Assembly: GCA_034003585.1 (NCBI GenBank)
Contig: JAVEYH010000085.1
Span: 1 to 15,522 of the forward strand
Direction: 5' to 3'
Length of the DNA: 15,522 bases
Origin: JAPXSY01 sp034003585
GTDB lineage: Bacteria; Verrucomicrobiota; Kiritimatiellia; RFP12; UBA1067
The notes under the pieces were generated by a model. The model was given only the letters and a program-made list of their open reading frames with translations, made no database searches and was not told where the DNA came from. Shown here piece after piece: positions 1-8,134 of the stretch. Within the stretch, counting starts at the first letter, position 1. Every line of letters starts with the position of its first letter. Position numbers and translations under genes: made by a program.

Positions 1-597
1 TCCGTGTCCCACGAAACCGTCGCCTTGGGCGAAGACGCCTGTTTCCTGATGTGCAACACCCACGCGAAACACGCGCTGACGGATGGGGCCTACAACCGGT
101 TGCGCGAGGCCTGCGAAACCGCGACCGCGCATTTCGCCCGGGTGCTGCGACACCCGGTGCGCGCGCTCCGCGACGTCTCCCTGGCCGAATGGGCGATTTA
201 CCGCAAAGGGCTGCCGGAGGACGTGGCCGACCGCGCGGCGCATCCGATCGGCGAGAACGAGCGCGTGCTCGCGGGCGCCGCCCGGCTGGCCTGCGGCGAT
301 CTGGCGGGGTTCGGCGCGCTAATGTACGATTCGCACGCCAGCTCCCGTGTCCTGTTCAACAACTCCTGCGACGAGCTGGATGCGGTGGTCGACGCTGCCC
401 GCTCCCTGCCGGACGTGTTGGGCGCGCGGCTCTCCGGCGGCGGGTTCGGCGGTTCGGTTGTGGCGCTCACGCATCCCGACCGAGCGGAGTCCGCGGCCTC
501 CAAACTGGCGGAGGCGTATGCCGCGCGGTTCGGCGCGCCGTGCGACGTGCGCGTGATCCGGCCTTCCGACGGCGCGCGTGTGGTGCGCGGCGGGTGA
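1..597 (+). CDS. galK: Galactokinase, C-terminal part (5' end outside window)
   Basis: This is the C-terminal ~198 residues of a GHMP-family kinase, best matched to galactokinase, which phosphorylates galactose at C1 in the Leloir pathway in the cytoplasm. Visible family signatures are the ENERVLAG segment (codons near 253-276), the SHASSRVLFNNSCDELD block (about 331-381), which matches the 'SH.SL...y.vSc.ElD' galactokinase motif, and the third GHMP motif GARLSGGGFGGS (about 421-456), which contributes to the ATP site. The frame is open to the left edge, so the GTG at 4 is internal and not a start. The gene ends at a TGA, 21 bases before the end of convergent parC, with no obvious terminator hairpin between them. 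The N-terminal substrate and ATP motifs are outside the window, so other GHMP sugar kinases cannot be fully excluded. Confidence 0.9.
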   Translation, partial: SVSHETVALGEDACFLMCNTHAKHALTDGAYNRLREACETATAHFARVLRHPVRALRDVSLAEWAIYRKGLPEDVADRAAHPIGENERVLAGAARLACGDLAGFGALMYDSHASSRVLFNNSCDELDAVVDAARSLPDVLGARLSGGGFGGSVVALTHPDRAESAASKLAEAYAARFGAPCDVRVIRPSDGARVVRGG

Positions 598-618
598 CCC
601 GCTGCCCCGCAACGCCGT

Positions 619-2787
619 TCAGGTGAAGGTCCCCTTGGGCGAGGCGTCGTTCTCGTCCCACCAGCCGGGCTTCCTGGAACTGATGCGCGCGATGTCCTTG
701 GAGGTCATCTGGATGCCTTTTGCCGACACACTTTTCACCAGCACCTCGGACGGGTTGAACATCTGCTGGTGAATGCGTTGCGATTTGGCGGGCTTGTACT
801 TCACATAAATCGCGTCCGGCACCCCCTCCTCAAAAAGCAAAACCCGGCTGCCCTCCGGCGCCAGACGGTACTCCTTGTTCTGGATCGCGCCGCCGAAGGC
901 GAAGCGTTTCACGTACGTGAACCCGTAATGCGGTTCGGTATAGACGCAGGTGAACGTCTTCTCGCGGTCATAAATCTGACAGTAACTGCCGCCCTTTTTG
1001 TCCACAAAGAACTTGTCCGGCGGCGGCATCATTTTGTAGCGGCCGTCCGGCCAGACCAGGATGATCTTATCGAGTGACGAACATTGGAACAGCTCGTCGC
1101 CGCCGCGGATCTCCGTGCCGATATACCCGTTCTCGCGATCGATTTTCAGCGACAGCTCGGTGGCGGTGAGCGCCCGCACCTCGATTTGGACGAACGGGGA
1201 TGCGGCGATCACGGTCCGGCGCGGGTATTTCGCCTTGTACGTTTTGATCAGTTTCTTGAGATAGCGCACCGCGTACCCGCGCAAGCCCTTGATGTTTTCC
1301 GCGACCTCCCCCTCTTCGCGCAGCACGGCGTCGATCTCCTGGCGGTTCTTGTCCAGATCATACCGCGAAATCCGCCGGATGCGGATTTGCAGAAGGCTCT
1401 CCACATCCCCGATCGTCACCTCGCGGCGCAACCGTTTCCGGAAGGGCCGGAAACCGTCCAGCACCGCCTGCTGCACCGCCTCATAGGTGGTCTGCTCCTC
1501 GATGCGTTTGTAAATCCGCTCTTCGATGAAAATCTGTTCCAGCGTCTTGCTGTGGAACAGGGCGTCGAGCTCATCCCGGCGGATCTCCAGTTCGCGGTTG
1601 AGCAGCTCCAGCAGCTGTTGGGTGCAAAACCGGAGGATTTCGCTCACCGTCATCTCACACGGCCGGTTCCGGCACAAAACCACCGGCCGGCTGCTGACCG
1701 AAGACTCGCAGGCGGTGAAGGCGAACAGCGCCTTGACGGTCTGCTCCTGTGTGGCGCCGGGGTTGAGCGTCAGTTCGATCTCCACTTTTTCGGCCGTGAA
1801 ATCGCTGATCTGCTTGACCGCCACCTTCTTCTTTTTGATCGCGTCTTCGATGTTCGCGATCAGCGATTCGGTGGTCTGCCCAGACGGCAACGCGGTGATG
1901 ATGAGTTTATTATGCTGCCGGGGTTCGATCACGGCCCGGACTTTGACGCGGCCGACGCCGTCCGCGTATTCGGAGACGTCCATGACTCCGCCGGTCTGGA
2001 AATCCGGCAGCACCTGAAACGGCTTTTTCTGGATCACCGCGACCTGCGCCTCGAGCAGCTCGATGAAGTTATGCGGCAGGATCGCGGTGGAAAGCCCCAC
2101 GGCGATGCCCTCCGCGCCGAGCATCAGCAGCAGCGGCAGCTTGGACGGCAGGAGCACCGGCTCCTGATTGCGGCCGTCGTAACTCGGGATGAAGGCGGTC
2201 AGTTTGGGGTTGAACAGCTCCTGGCGCGCGAGATCGGTCAGCCGGCACTCGATGTAGCGCGAGGCGGCCGCCGGGTCGCCGGTGAAGAGGTTGCCGTAAT
2301 TCCCCTGGCCCTCGATCAGATAGCGTTTGTTGGTCAGGTTGACGATCGCATCCGCGATCGACGCGTCGCCGTGCGGGTGGTACTGCATGGTGTGGCCGAC
2401 CACGTTGGCGACTTTGATGAAGCGTCCGTCGTCCTTCTCCCAAAGCGAGTGCAGGATGCGGCGCTGGACCGGTTTGAGGCCGTCCTCCACAGTCGGGATG
2501 GCGCGGTTGCAGATGGTGTAGGACGCGAACTGCAGAAAATTGCCGTCCATGAGGTCGCGCAACGGGCCGTTGCCGCCGTGCGCGCCGGCCGCCGCCTGCC
2601 GCGCCGCGGCCGAGAGCGCACCGTCCGGCGCGTCCGCGCCGCCGCCGGCCTCCGCCGCGGCACCCTCCCCGTCCGACGCCGCGGCCGGGACCCCCTCGAA
2701 CAGCGACAGGTCGTCAAACAGGCTCGGCGGCTCTTCCGCGCTTCCGCCGGCCCGGTTTTTTTTCGGTCTTTTGGATCCCTTGCTCAC
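619..2787 (-). CDS. parC: DNA topoisomerase IV subunit A (ParC-type)
   Basis: This is the DNA breakage-reunion subunit of a type IIA topoisomerase, which with ParE decatenates and relaxes DNA. The 722-aa product has the winged-helix core from about residue 76. It shows DGLKPVQRRIL (102-112), PHGD (138-141) and the active-site tyrosine Y178 in the segment SRYIECRLT. No GyrA-box (QRRGGKG-like) motif is visible in the C-terminal ~200 residues, which fits topoisomerase IV rather than gyrase. The start chosen is a GTG whose first four bases overlap the parE stop (GTGA), with GAGGAA 8-10 bases upstream inside parE (2796-2801). The open frame runs further upstream but only in the shadow of parE. Residues ~1-75 form an unusual Lys-rich then Ala/Gly-rich extension that looks disordered. 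The C-terminal region is shorter than a full beta-propeller, as in Chlamydia-type ParC homologues. Confidence 0.93.
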   Translation of the reverse strand: MSKGSKRPKKNRAGGSAEEPPSLFDDLSLFEGVPAAASDGEGAAAEAGGGADAPDGALSAAARQAAAGAHGGNGPLRDLMDGNFLQFASYTICNRAIPTVEDGLKPVQRRILHSLWEKDDGRFIKVANVVGHTMQYHPHGDASIADAIVNLTNKRYLIEGQGNYGNLFTGDPAAASRYIECRLTDLARQELFNPKLTAFIPSYDGRNQEPVLLPSKLPLLLMLGAEGIAVGLSTAILPHNFIELLEAQVAVIQKKPFQVLPDFQTGGVMDVSEYADGVGRVKVRAVIEPRQHNKLIITALPSGQTTESLIANIEDAIKKKKVAVKQISDFTAEKVEIELTLNPGATQEQTVKALFAFTACESSVSSRPVVLCRNRPCEMTVSEILRFCTQQLLELLNRELEIRRDELDALFHSKTLEQIFIEERIYKRIEEQTTYEAVQQAVLDGFRPFRKRLRREVTIGDVESLLQIRIRRISRYDLDKNRQEIDAVLREEGEVAENIKGLRGYAVRYLKKLIKTYKAKYPRRTVIAASPFVQIEVRALTATELSLKIDRENGYIGTEIRGGDELFQCSSLDKIILVWPDGRYKMMPPPDKFFVDKKGGSYCQIYDREKTFTCVYTEPHYGFTYVKRFAFGGAIQNKEYRLAPEGSRVLLFEEGVPDAIYVKYKPAKSQRIHQQMFNPSEVLVKSVSAKGIQMTSKDIARISSRKPGWWDENDASPKGTFT

Positions 2788-4610
2788 GACAGCGCTTCCT
2801 CGGTGATCACCAGATTGCCCATGATGTATTCGCGCCGCTCCTGGGTGTTGCGGCCCATGTAAAACTCGATCGTGTCCCGGATCTCCCGGTCCCGCGTGCT
2901 GTCCACCGGCGTGAGGCGCATGCTTTTGCCGATGAACCCCTTGAATTCGGACGGCGAGATCTCGCCGAGGCCCTTGAACCGGGTGATCTCGGGATGTTTC
3001 CCGCACGCCTCGACCGCGGCGGCACGCTCCTCCTCGCTGTAACAGTAGAAGGTCTCTTTCTTGTTCCGGACGCGGAAGAGCGGGGTTTCCAGAATATAGA
3101 GGTGCCCCTCGCGGATGACGCGGTCGAAAAAGCGCAGAAAGAGGGTGATCATCAGATTGCGGATGTGGAGCCCGTCCACATCCGCATCGGTCGCGAGGAT
3201 CACCTTCTGGTACCGCAGCCGGTCCACCGTCTCCTCGATATCGAGGCTCTGCATCAGATTGTAGATCTCCACATTCTTGTAGAGCTCGTCGCGTTTCTTG
3301 TCGCAGACGTTGAGGGGTTTGCCCTTGAGGGTGAAGATCGCCTGCGTGTTGACGTCGCGGCAACTGACGATCGACCCGGCCGCCGACTGGCCCTCGGTGA
3401 TGAAGATCATGGTGTCGAGGCCGGTGCCCTTGTGCGCGTTGAGATGGTGTTTGCAGTCCTTGAGCTGCGGCACGCGCACGGACACGGCGCGGGACCGCTC
3501 GCGGGCCAGTTTCTTGACCGCGTTCAGTTCGGCGCGCAGGGTGCTGGTCTCGTCGATCTTGCCGATCAGCTTGGCCGCCTCCGCCGGTTCGCGGTGCAGC
3601 ATCTCCTCGACCACGCGCTTCACCTCCGCCACCAGGTCCGAGCGGATCTCCTGGTTGCCGAGCTTGTTTTTGGTCTGTGACTCGAAGATCGGATCCTTCA
3701 GCCGGATCGCGATGGCGCCGATGATGCCCTCGCGCACATCGTCGCCGTCGTACTTCTTCTTGCTGAACTCGTTGACGGCCTTGAGCAGTCCCTCCTTGAA
3801 CGCCGACAGGTGCGTGCCGCCGTCATGGGTATACTGGCCGTTGACGAAGGAGTAGTACTCCTCGCTGAAGCGGTTGGTGTGCGTGAAAACCAGTTCCAGC
3901 GTCTTGGCGCGGTAATGAAACGGCTGGTACAGCTTCTCGAACTGGGCCTCATCATGAATCAGGTCCAGCAGCCCGTTCTCGGAGAGGATCTTGGCGCCGT
4001 TGACCTCCAGGGTCAGGCCCGCGTTGAGGTACGCGTACATCCGCATGCGGCGCAGCACATGCTCCTCGCGGAACTGGAATTTCTTGAAAATCTCCGGGTC
4101 CGGCGTGAAACGCACCAGCGTGCCGTTCCGTTGCGGTTCCGCGCACCGCCCGCGCTTTTTCGAAACCAGCTCGCCGCGCCGGAACAGGGCTTCGGAAAAC
4201 TCCCCGTCCCGGAAAGAACGCACCTCAAATGCGGCGGAAAGCGCATTGACCGCCTTGGTGCCGACGCCGTTCATGCCGACCGAAAACTGGAAGACGTCAT
4301 CGCTGAACTTGCCGCCGGTGTTGATTTGGGAGACGCAATCCACCACCTTGCCGAGCGGGATCCCGCGCCCGAAATCACGGACCGTCACCTCGCCGGTGTT
4401 GTACCCGATGGCGATCTCGATCCGTTTGCCGTAGCCCATGATGAACTCGTCCACGGCGTTGTCGAGGACTTCCTTGAGCAGGATGTAGATCCCGTCCTCG
4501 TATTGGCTGCCGTCGCTGGTCCGGCCGATATACATGCCGGTGCGTTTGCGGATGTGCTCAATGGCCGAAAGCGTCAGAATATGCTTATCGTCGTACGTGT
4601 TGGCTGACAT
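2784..4610 (-). CDS. parE: DNA topoisomerase IV subunit B (ParE-type)
   Basis: This is the ATPase subunit of the type IIA topoisomerase, partner of the ParC encoded immediately downstream. The 608-aa product carries a GHKL ATPase fold: EVLDNAVDE (E47 to E55, N box), DFGRGIP (79-85) and GVGTKA (115-120). It is followed by the transducer domain. The Toprim domain has EGQSAAG near residue 403 and the metal-binding DADVDG near 473. Length is typical of a compact ParE/GyrB lacking the large proteobacterial insertion. The ATG giving MSANTYDD was chosen because it begins just before the conserved HIRKRTGMYIG region. An in-frame extension of 17 residues upstream (to 4661) is possible but looks unlike the family. 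No strong Shine-Dalgarno is seen before the ATG. The stop overlaps the parC GTG by 4 bases, implying translational coupling of the two subunits. Confidence 0.94.
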   Translation of the reverse strand: MSANTYDDKHILTLSAIEHIRKRTGMYIGRTSDGSQYEDGIYILLKEVLDNAVDEFIMGYGKRIEIAIGYNTGEVTVRDFGRGIPLGKVVDCVSQINTGGKFSDDVFQFSVGMNGVGTKAVNALSAAFEVRSFRDGEFSEALFRRGELVSKKRGRCAEPQRNGTLVRFTPDPEIFKKFQFREEHVLRRMRMYAYLNAGLTLEVNGAKILSENGLLDLIHDEAQFEKLYQPFHYRAKTLELVFTHTNRFSEEYYSFVNGQYTHDGGTHLSAFKEGLLKAVNEFSKKKYDGDDVREGIIGAIAIRLKDPIFESQTKNKLGNQEIRSDLVAEVKRVVEEMLHREPAEAAKLIGKIDETSTLRAELNAVKKLARERSRAVSVRVPQLKDCKHHLNAHKGTGLDTMIFITEGQSAAGSIVSCRDVNTQAIFTLKGKPLNVCDKKRDELYKNVEIYNLMQSLDIEETVDRLRYQKVILATDADVDGLHIRNLMITLFLRFFDRVIREGHLYILETPLFRVRNKKETFYCYSEEERAAAVEACGKHPEITRFKGLGEISPSEFKGFIGKSMRLTPVDSTRDREIRDTIEFYMGRNTQERREYIMGNLVITEEALS

Positions 4611-4712
4611 GGGGAACTGAAATAACGGTACGTGAAAAAAATCGGATCCGAACCTCCGCACCGCGCCGGCCCGCCGTCGCCCGCGCGGAGTGTTTGCGGC
4701 GCCGCACCGCCC

Positions 4713-5342
4713 TTATTGCGGGGTTGCGGGGGCGGCGTCTTTGCGGCGGATGGAGGTCACCACAACCGGATCGAGCGGCACGCTCTGGTGCTGGCCGGAC
4801 GATCCGACCCGCACCTTGGCGATCCGGTCGACCACCTCCATCCCCCCGATCACCCGCCCGAAGACGCAATACCCCCACCCCGGATCGCTCTTTTCCTTGA
4901 AATCGAGGTGGGCGCCATTGTCAACGAGGTTGATGAAAAACTGGCTGGTCGCGCTGTCGACGATCCGGGTCCGGGCCATGGCCAGCGTGCCGCGCTCGTT
5001 CCGCAGCCCGTTATCCGCCTCGTTCCGGATCGGCGCGCGGGTCTTTTTCTGCGCCATCTCGCGCGTGAACCCGCCGCCCTGGATCATGAATCCGTCTATG
5101 ACCCGGTGGAACACGGTCCCGTCGTAGAACCGGGCGTCGATGTACGCGAGCAGGTTGCTCACGGTCACCGGGGCCTGATCCGGGTACAACTCGGCCGTGA
5201 TCACGCCCAGACTGGTTTCCATCACAATTTGCACGTTTTTGGACTCCTTGGACACCGGTGCGGGAGTGACCGCATTTCCGCAGGCGGGGTCCGTGAACCC
5301 CATCCCCGCGACAGCAAGCAGGACAAGTGAAATCCCCTTCAT
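4713..5342 (-). CDS. Exported cyclophilin-type peptidyl-prolyl cis-trans isomerase
   Basis: This 209-aa protein catalyses cis-trans isomerisation of prolyl bonds during protein folding. A hydrophobic N-terminus (residues 1-18) looks like a signal peptide, so it probably acts outside the cytoplasm. A cysteine follows at 21 but the preceding residues (DPA) are a poor lipobox, so a lipoprotein is doubtful. The cyclophilin domain covers about residues 36-200: FHRV with catalytic R80, MIQGG with Q88, FFINLVDN (135-142) and VFGRVIGGMEVVD. The ATG was chosen because it starts the signal peptide and has the purine-rich GGGGGGGTAAGGG just upstream; an in-frame start 36 codons earlier would bury the signal. 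It lies between the metallophosphoesterase gene (122 bases upstream) and parE (102 bases downstream), all minus strand. It could be called PpiA or PpiB type; the sequence does not settle which. Confidence 0.92.
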   Translation of the reverse strand: MKGISLVLLAVAGMGFTDPACGNAVTPAPVSKESKNVQIVMETSLGVITAELYPDQAPVTVSNLLAYIDARFYDGTVFHRVIDGFMIQGGGFTREMAQKKTRAPIRNEADNGLRNERGTLAMARTRIVDSATSQFFINLVDNGAHLDFKEKSDPGWGYCVFGRVIGGMEVVDRIAKVRVGSSGQHQSVPLDPVVVTSIRRKDAAPATPQ

Positions 5343-5464
5343 ACCCTTACCCCCCCAAAAAACCTGAGAAGGAGCGTACCGCGACGCACCGGAAAAAGCC
5401 AGTCTCTTTTCACCTGGGCGCGATTCTGTTTTGTGGCAACGGGATCGCACCCTGCGGAAGGCGG

Positions 5465-6193
5465 CTACCGGCCCTGGGCCAGACGCAGCGCCAACCGTTC
5501 AGGCAGGCCGGCCTTCAGGTTCTTCTCCATCGCGGCTTCGATGTCATACGGCACCCGGACGAACTCGAACTCCTTTGTTTTGGCGCAATACAGCACATAC
5601 GCGCTGCGCGGGTCCGCATCCCGCGGCTGGCCCACGCTGCCCACGTTGACAAAGAATTTCTGGCCGAACGCCAACTTCACCTTACAGGGCTCGACCCGCA
5701 TCACCTCGCGCTGCTTCTCGTAAATCATCGGCACGTGGGTGTGCCCGTGGAAACAGAGCGCGGTCATCTGGTAACTGAAGTTCGCCTCCGCCGCCAGCGT
5801 GTCGAAGACGTAGCCCCACCGCTCCGGCATGTCCAAGGTGCTGTGTACCAGCGTGAACCCGCCGCACGCCTTCTGATAGGGCAGGTCCCGCAGCCATTTG
5901 CCGTCCTCTTCCGAGAGCTGCCGGCGCGTCCAGGCGATCACGCTCGCGGCCAGAGGCTGAAAATCATCGAGGCTCTCATCGTACGAGCAATAGTGGTCGT
6001 GGTTGCCCCGGACCGTGACGCAGCCGAGCTCGCGGATCATCCGGATGCACTCCGACGGGCTGGCGTTATACCCCACCACGTCCCCGACGCACACGAAGTC
6101 GGTGACCCCTTTCTCCCTGGCATCCCCCACCACCGCGGTCAGCGCCTCCAGGTTCGCGTGGATATCGCCCAATATGGCGTATTTTCTGTCCAT
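5465..6193 (-). CDS. Calcineurin-like metallophosphoesterase (YfcE/MJ0936-like)
   Basis: This is a 242-aa cytoplasmic two-metal phosphoesterase. The metal-binding signatures are all present in order: GDIHAN (D10, H12), GDVVGY (D38), GNHD (N64, H65), a histidine in LVHS near 117, and HGHTH (149-153). The compact length and the closing NVGSVGQPRD segment fit small YfcE/MJ0936-like or ApaH-type 'protein phosphatase/diadenosine tetraphosphatase-like' families. The true substrate cannot be told from sequence. The start is 13 bases after the ispD stop, so it is almost certainly co-transcribed with ispD. The ribosome binding signal (GAGCGAAG) is weak. The 122 bases to the next gene contain no clear terminator. 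Confidence 0.9.
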   Translation of the reverse strand: MDRKYAILGDIHANLEALTAVVGDAREKGVTDFVCVGDVVGYNASPSECIRMIRELGCVTVRGNHDHYCSYDESLDDFQPLAASVIAWTRRQLSEEDGKWLRDLPYQKACGGFTLVHSTLDMPERWGYVFDTLAAEANFSYQMTALCFHGHTHVPMIYEKQREVMRVEPCKVKLAFGQKFFVNVGSVGQPRDADPRSAYVLYCAKTKEFEFVRVPYDIEAAMEKNLKAGLPERLALRLAQGR

Positions 6194-6206
6194 GCGTTCG
6201 CTTCGC

Positions 6207-6887
6207 TCAGGTGATCTTCATCGCGGCCGCGGCCAGCGGCAGATCTTCCGCCGTGGTGATCTTGATGTTCGGATAACGCCATTCGACCAACCGGACCGGT
6301 TCGCCCAGCAGCTCCACGGCGCTGGCCTCGTCCGTCACCGTCACCTTCCGCTCCTCCGCCGCCCGGCAGGCCCGCTGCAACAGGGCCGCCGTGAACGCCT
6401 GCGGCGTCTGCACCGCCCACAGCTTGGCACGATCCACCGTGTGATCCACCGTTGAGCCGCGCTCGACATACTTGATCGTGTCCCAGATCCGCGCGGCCGC
6501 GACCCCGCACCCGTTGCGTTTGGCGCACTTGACGGTCTCGGAGATCAACTCGGCCGTGACGCAGGGCCGCGCACCGTCATGCACGATCACCACGCGGGTT
6601 TCGGGATCCATCTCCCGCATGCCGTTCTGCACCGAATCCTGACGCCGGCTTCCCCCGGCCACAATCGACCGGATCTTGGAAATGCCGAACATCTGCGCCA
6701 CGCTCTTCGCGGCCAGCACCTGGTCCTTCCGCACGACCAGCACAATCTGGTCGATATCGGTGCATTGCTCAAAGGCCAGCAACGACCAGGCCAACACCGG
6801 TTTCGCCCCCAGATTCAGAAACGCCTTGTCGGTGTTGGAACCCATCCGCTCGCTTTTTCCCGCAGCCACTATGATCGCCGTGTTCAT
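6207..6887 (-). CDS. ispD: 2-C-methyl-D-erythritol 4-phosphate cytidylyltransferase
   Basis: IspD transfers CMP from CTP to methylerythritol 4-phosphate in the non-mevalonate isoprenoid pathway in the cytoplasm. The 226-aa product has normal family length and the expected motifs: AAGKSERMG (8-16) with K21 for CTP binding, VAGGSRRQDSV (76-86), HDGARP (103-108), TPQAF (161-165), TDEASAVE (185-192) and NIKITTAEDL (207-216), whose lysine contacts the substrate. The ATG has a good AAGGAG ribosome site 5 bases upstream. The usual partner ispF is not adjacent; the next gene is a metallophosphoesterase 13 bases downstream. A strong sigma-70-like promoter at 6992-7020 gives a leader of about 100 bases that contains a GC-rich hairpin. 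Confidence 0.95.
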   Translation of the reverse strand: MNTAIIVAAGKSERMGSNTDKAFLNLGAKPVLAWSLLAFEQCTDIDQIVLVVRKDQVLAAKSVAQMFGISKIRSIVAGGSRRQDSVQNGMREMDPETRVVIVHDGARPCVTAELISETVKCAKRNGCGVAAARIWDTIKYVERGSTVDHTVDRAKLWAVQTPQAFTAALLQRACRAAEERKVTVTDEASAVELLGEPVRLVEWRYPNIKITTAEDLPLAAAAMKIT

Positions 6888-6950
6888 ATTCTCCTTAAAC
6901 GCCTCACACCCTCAACCGGTCCGTCCGCGCGACTCCGCACGCCGTCCCGC

Positions 6951-6971
6951 AGCGCCCGGATCCCGGGCGTT
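6951..6971 (-). other. GC-rich hairpin in the ispD leader
   Basis: CGCCCGG (6953-6959) and CCGGGCG (6963-6969) form a perfect 7-bp stem around a 3-base loop. The stem is extendable by a G-T and an A-T pair. It lies just downstream of the predicted transcription start near 6985, about 65 bases before the ispD ATG. There is no U-tract, so it is not a typical terminator. A role in transcript stability is possible but unproven. Confidence 0.4.
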
Positions 6972-6991
6972 ATGCTGCAATCCATGCGATT

Positions 6992-7020
6992 ATGATACCA
7001 GCAGGGGTGGTGGGCGTCAA
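6992..7020 (-). promoter_or_regulatory. Sigma-70-type promoter for ispD run
   Basis: On the minus strand the -35 is TTGACG (7015-7020) and the -10 is TATCAT (6992-6997), each matching the consensus at five of six positions, with an ideal 17-base spacer. It points to ispD with a leader of about 100 bases. It may serve the whole ispD to parC run, since those genes are collinear. Confidence 0.65.
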
Positions 7021-7067
7021 GCGGACGATCCGTCTGTGGGACAATTCACATTTCGCACCGAGGCACA

Positions 7068-7103
7068 GTCGAAATCGCTATCGCTATCGGGATCGCTATC
7101 GAA
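7068..7103. repeat. ATCGNN hexanucleotide repeat array
   Basis: Six consecutive 6-base units: GTCGAA, ATCGCT, ATCGCT, ATCGGG, ATCGCT, ATCGAA. The 16-base string ATCGCTATCGGGATCG (7080-7095) recurs exactly at 13925-13940 and, inverted, at 13848-13863. The array is intergenic, upstream of both flanking genes. Its function is not known to me. Confidence 0.8.
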
Positions 7104-7202
7104 TTCTGGCGCATTTCATCGATTTCGGGAATAAAGGCCATAACGAGAAATGCAGTCCGTCAATGGGGTATCCCTTCCTGTCACCGTTTCGCCCGAGACG
7201 GC

Positions 7203-7232
7203 TTGCGGTGACGTCGGAACCGGTGCTATGCT
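7203..7232 (+). promoter_or_regulatory. Candidate promoter for the SDR gene
   Basis: A weak sigma-70-like pair, TTGCGG (7203-7208) and TATGCT (7227-7232) with an 18-base spacer, ends 38 bases before the ATG of the dehydrogenase gene. The -35 match is poor (three of six), so this is a best guess only. Confidence 0.3.
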
Positions 7233-7270
7233 GAAAACACAAGAACACCTGAACCCTGACGGAGAGAATC

Positions 7271-8041
7271 ATGAAACAGCCCCCCGCCCAGCCCCTCGCC
7301 GGGAAAACCGCCCTGATCACAGGCGCGAGTTCCGGAATCGGCCGCGCCATCGCCCAAACCCTCGCACGCCGCGGCGCCGCGGTGGTGATCCACGCGCGCC
7401 GCCGCGAACGGCTGGAGGATTTGGCCGCGTCGCTCGCCGCGGAGGGCGGGCGCGCGCTCGTGGTGGCGGGCGATGCGGGCGAGGCGGCCGAGATCGACCG
7501 TCTGATGGATGCGGCGCGAGACTGGGAGGCGGGCGGCCGCAAGCTCGATATCGTCGTGGCCAACGCGGGCCGCGGCCTGGCCGGCGGCGTGCTGGACAGT
7601 GACCCGTCGCAGTGGCGCGGGCTGTATCAAACCAACGTGCTGGGCACCGCGTATCTCCTGCGGCGCGCAGGACTCCTTTTCGCTGCGCAGGGCCGCGGCG
7701 ACATCGTGGCGGTCGGCTCGGTGGTGGGCCGCAACATCTCGCCCTTCAGCGGTTTTTACGGGTCCAGCAAATTCGCGCTCGGCGCGCTGGCGGAGGCGCT
7801 GCGGCGGGAGGTCTGCGCCCGGGGCGTGCGCGTCTGCACCGTCCTGCCCGGCATTGTGGAGAGCGGGTTCCAGCAGGTCGCGGGGTACACGCCCGAGAAT
7901 TTCGGCCGCAGCATCGCCCGGTTCGGACGCGTGCTCGACCCGCAGGCCATCGCCGACGGCGTGGCCTGGGTCCTCACCCAACCGCCCCACGTCAACGTCA
8001 GCGACATCACGATCCGCCCCACCGGACAGGACTACCCCTGA
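7271..8041 (+). CDS. Short-chain dehydrogenase/reductase (classical SDR)
   Basis: This is a 256-aa cytoplasmic NAD(P)-dependent oxidoreductase of the classical SDR family. Visible motifs are the cofactor-binding TGASSGIG (17-24), NAG (98-100), structural N122, and the catalytic S150, Y163 and K167 in YGSSK. Arginines at 43-44 after the second beta strand suggest a preference for NADP(H); this is inference. The VLPGIVESGF segment is the usual post-catalytic 'PG' region. The start is supported by GGAGAG 7 bases upstream. The C-terminal IRPTGQDYP tail resembles the end of YdfG-like 3-hydroxy acid dehydrogenases, but the substrate cannot be assigned. It is monocistronic and converges on the FAD-oxidoreductase gene, 93 bases away; that gap is GC-rich with only weak dyads. 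Confidence 0.9.
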   Translation: MKQPPAQPLAGKTALITGASSGIGRAIAQTLARRGAAVVIHARRRERLEDLAASLAAEGGRALVVAGDAGEAAEIDRLMDAARDWEAGGRKLDIVVANAGRGLAGGVLDSDPSQWRGLYQTNVLGTAYLLRRAGLLFAAQGRGDIVAVGSVVGRNISPFSGFYGSSKFALGALAEALRREVCARGVRVCTVLPGIVESGFQQVAGYTPENFGRSIARFGRVLDPQAIADGVAWVLTQPPHVNVSDITIRPTGQDYP

Positions 8042-8134
8042 CCGCGCCTCCGCACGGCCGGCCGCGCGCCGGCGCGAACCCCGGGTGGAGCCCGCCCACA
8101 CCCCGGGTGCCGTAACGCACCGGTCTGGTCCACG

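Larger units (their letters stand above)
6888..7270. other. Divergent intergenic region between ispD and the SDR gene
   Basis: These 383 bases hold no convincing gene. From left to right they contain the ispD leader with a GC-rich hairpin (6951-6971), the minus-strand ispD promoter (6992-7020), an ATCGNN hexamer array (7068-7103), and a weak candidate plus-strand promoter for the short-chain dehydrogenase (7203-7232) followed by its GGAGAG ribosome site. Short open frames across the hexamer array give Arg/Tyr-rich repeats (RYRYRDRYR) and are not credible proteins. Confidence 0.75.

Noticed and set aside
1084..2862. 592-codon open frame on the plus strand opposite parC
   Set aside because: It lies wholly antisense to parC and the parE end, has no recognisable domain, and is Arg/Leu/Asp-rich as expected for the shadow of a GC-rich gene.
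4625..4660. Possible rho-independent terminator between the cyclophilin gene and parE
   Set aside because: There is a T7 run on the minus strand, but the only preceding stem is about 4 bp (CGGA/TCCG) with an 8-base loop, which is too weak.
7068..7103. CRISPR-like array
   Set aside because: Units are 6 bases with no spacers; it is a short tandem repeat, and there are no cas genes.
6992..7234. Plus-strand open frame with RYRYRDRYR repeats
   Set aside because: The repeats come only from the ATCGNN hexamer array, and the region carries the ispD promoter.
8042..8134. Bidirectional terminator between the SDR and FAD-oxidoreductase genes
   Set aside because: The gap is rich in short GC dyads (for example GGTGC/GCACC at 8106-8121), but no stem is long and no U-tract follows on either strand.
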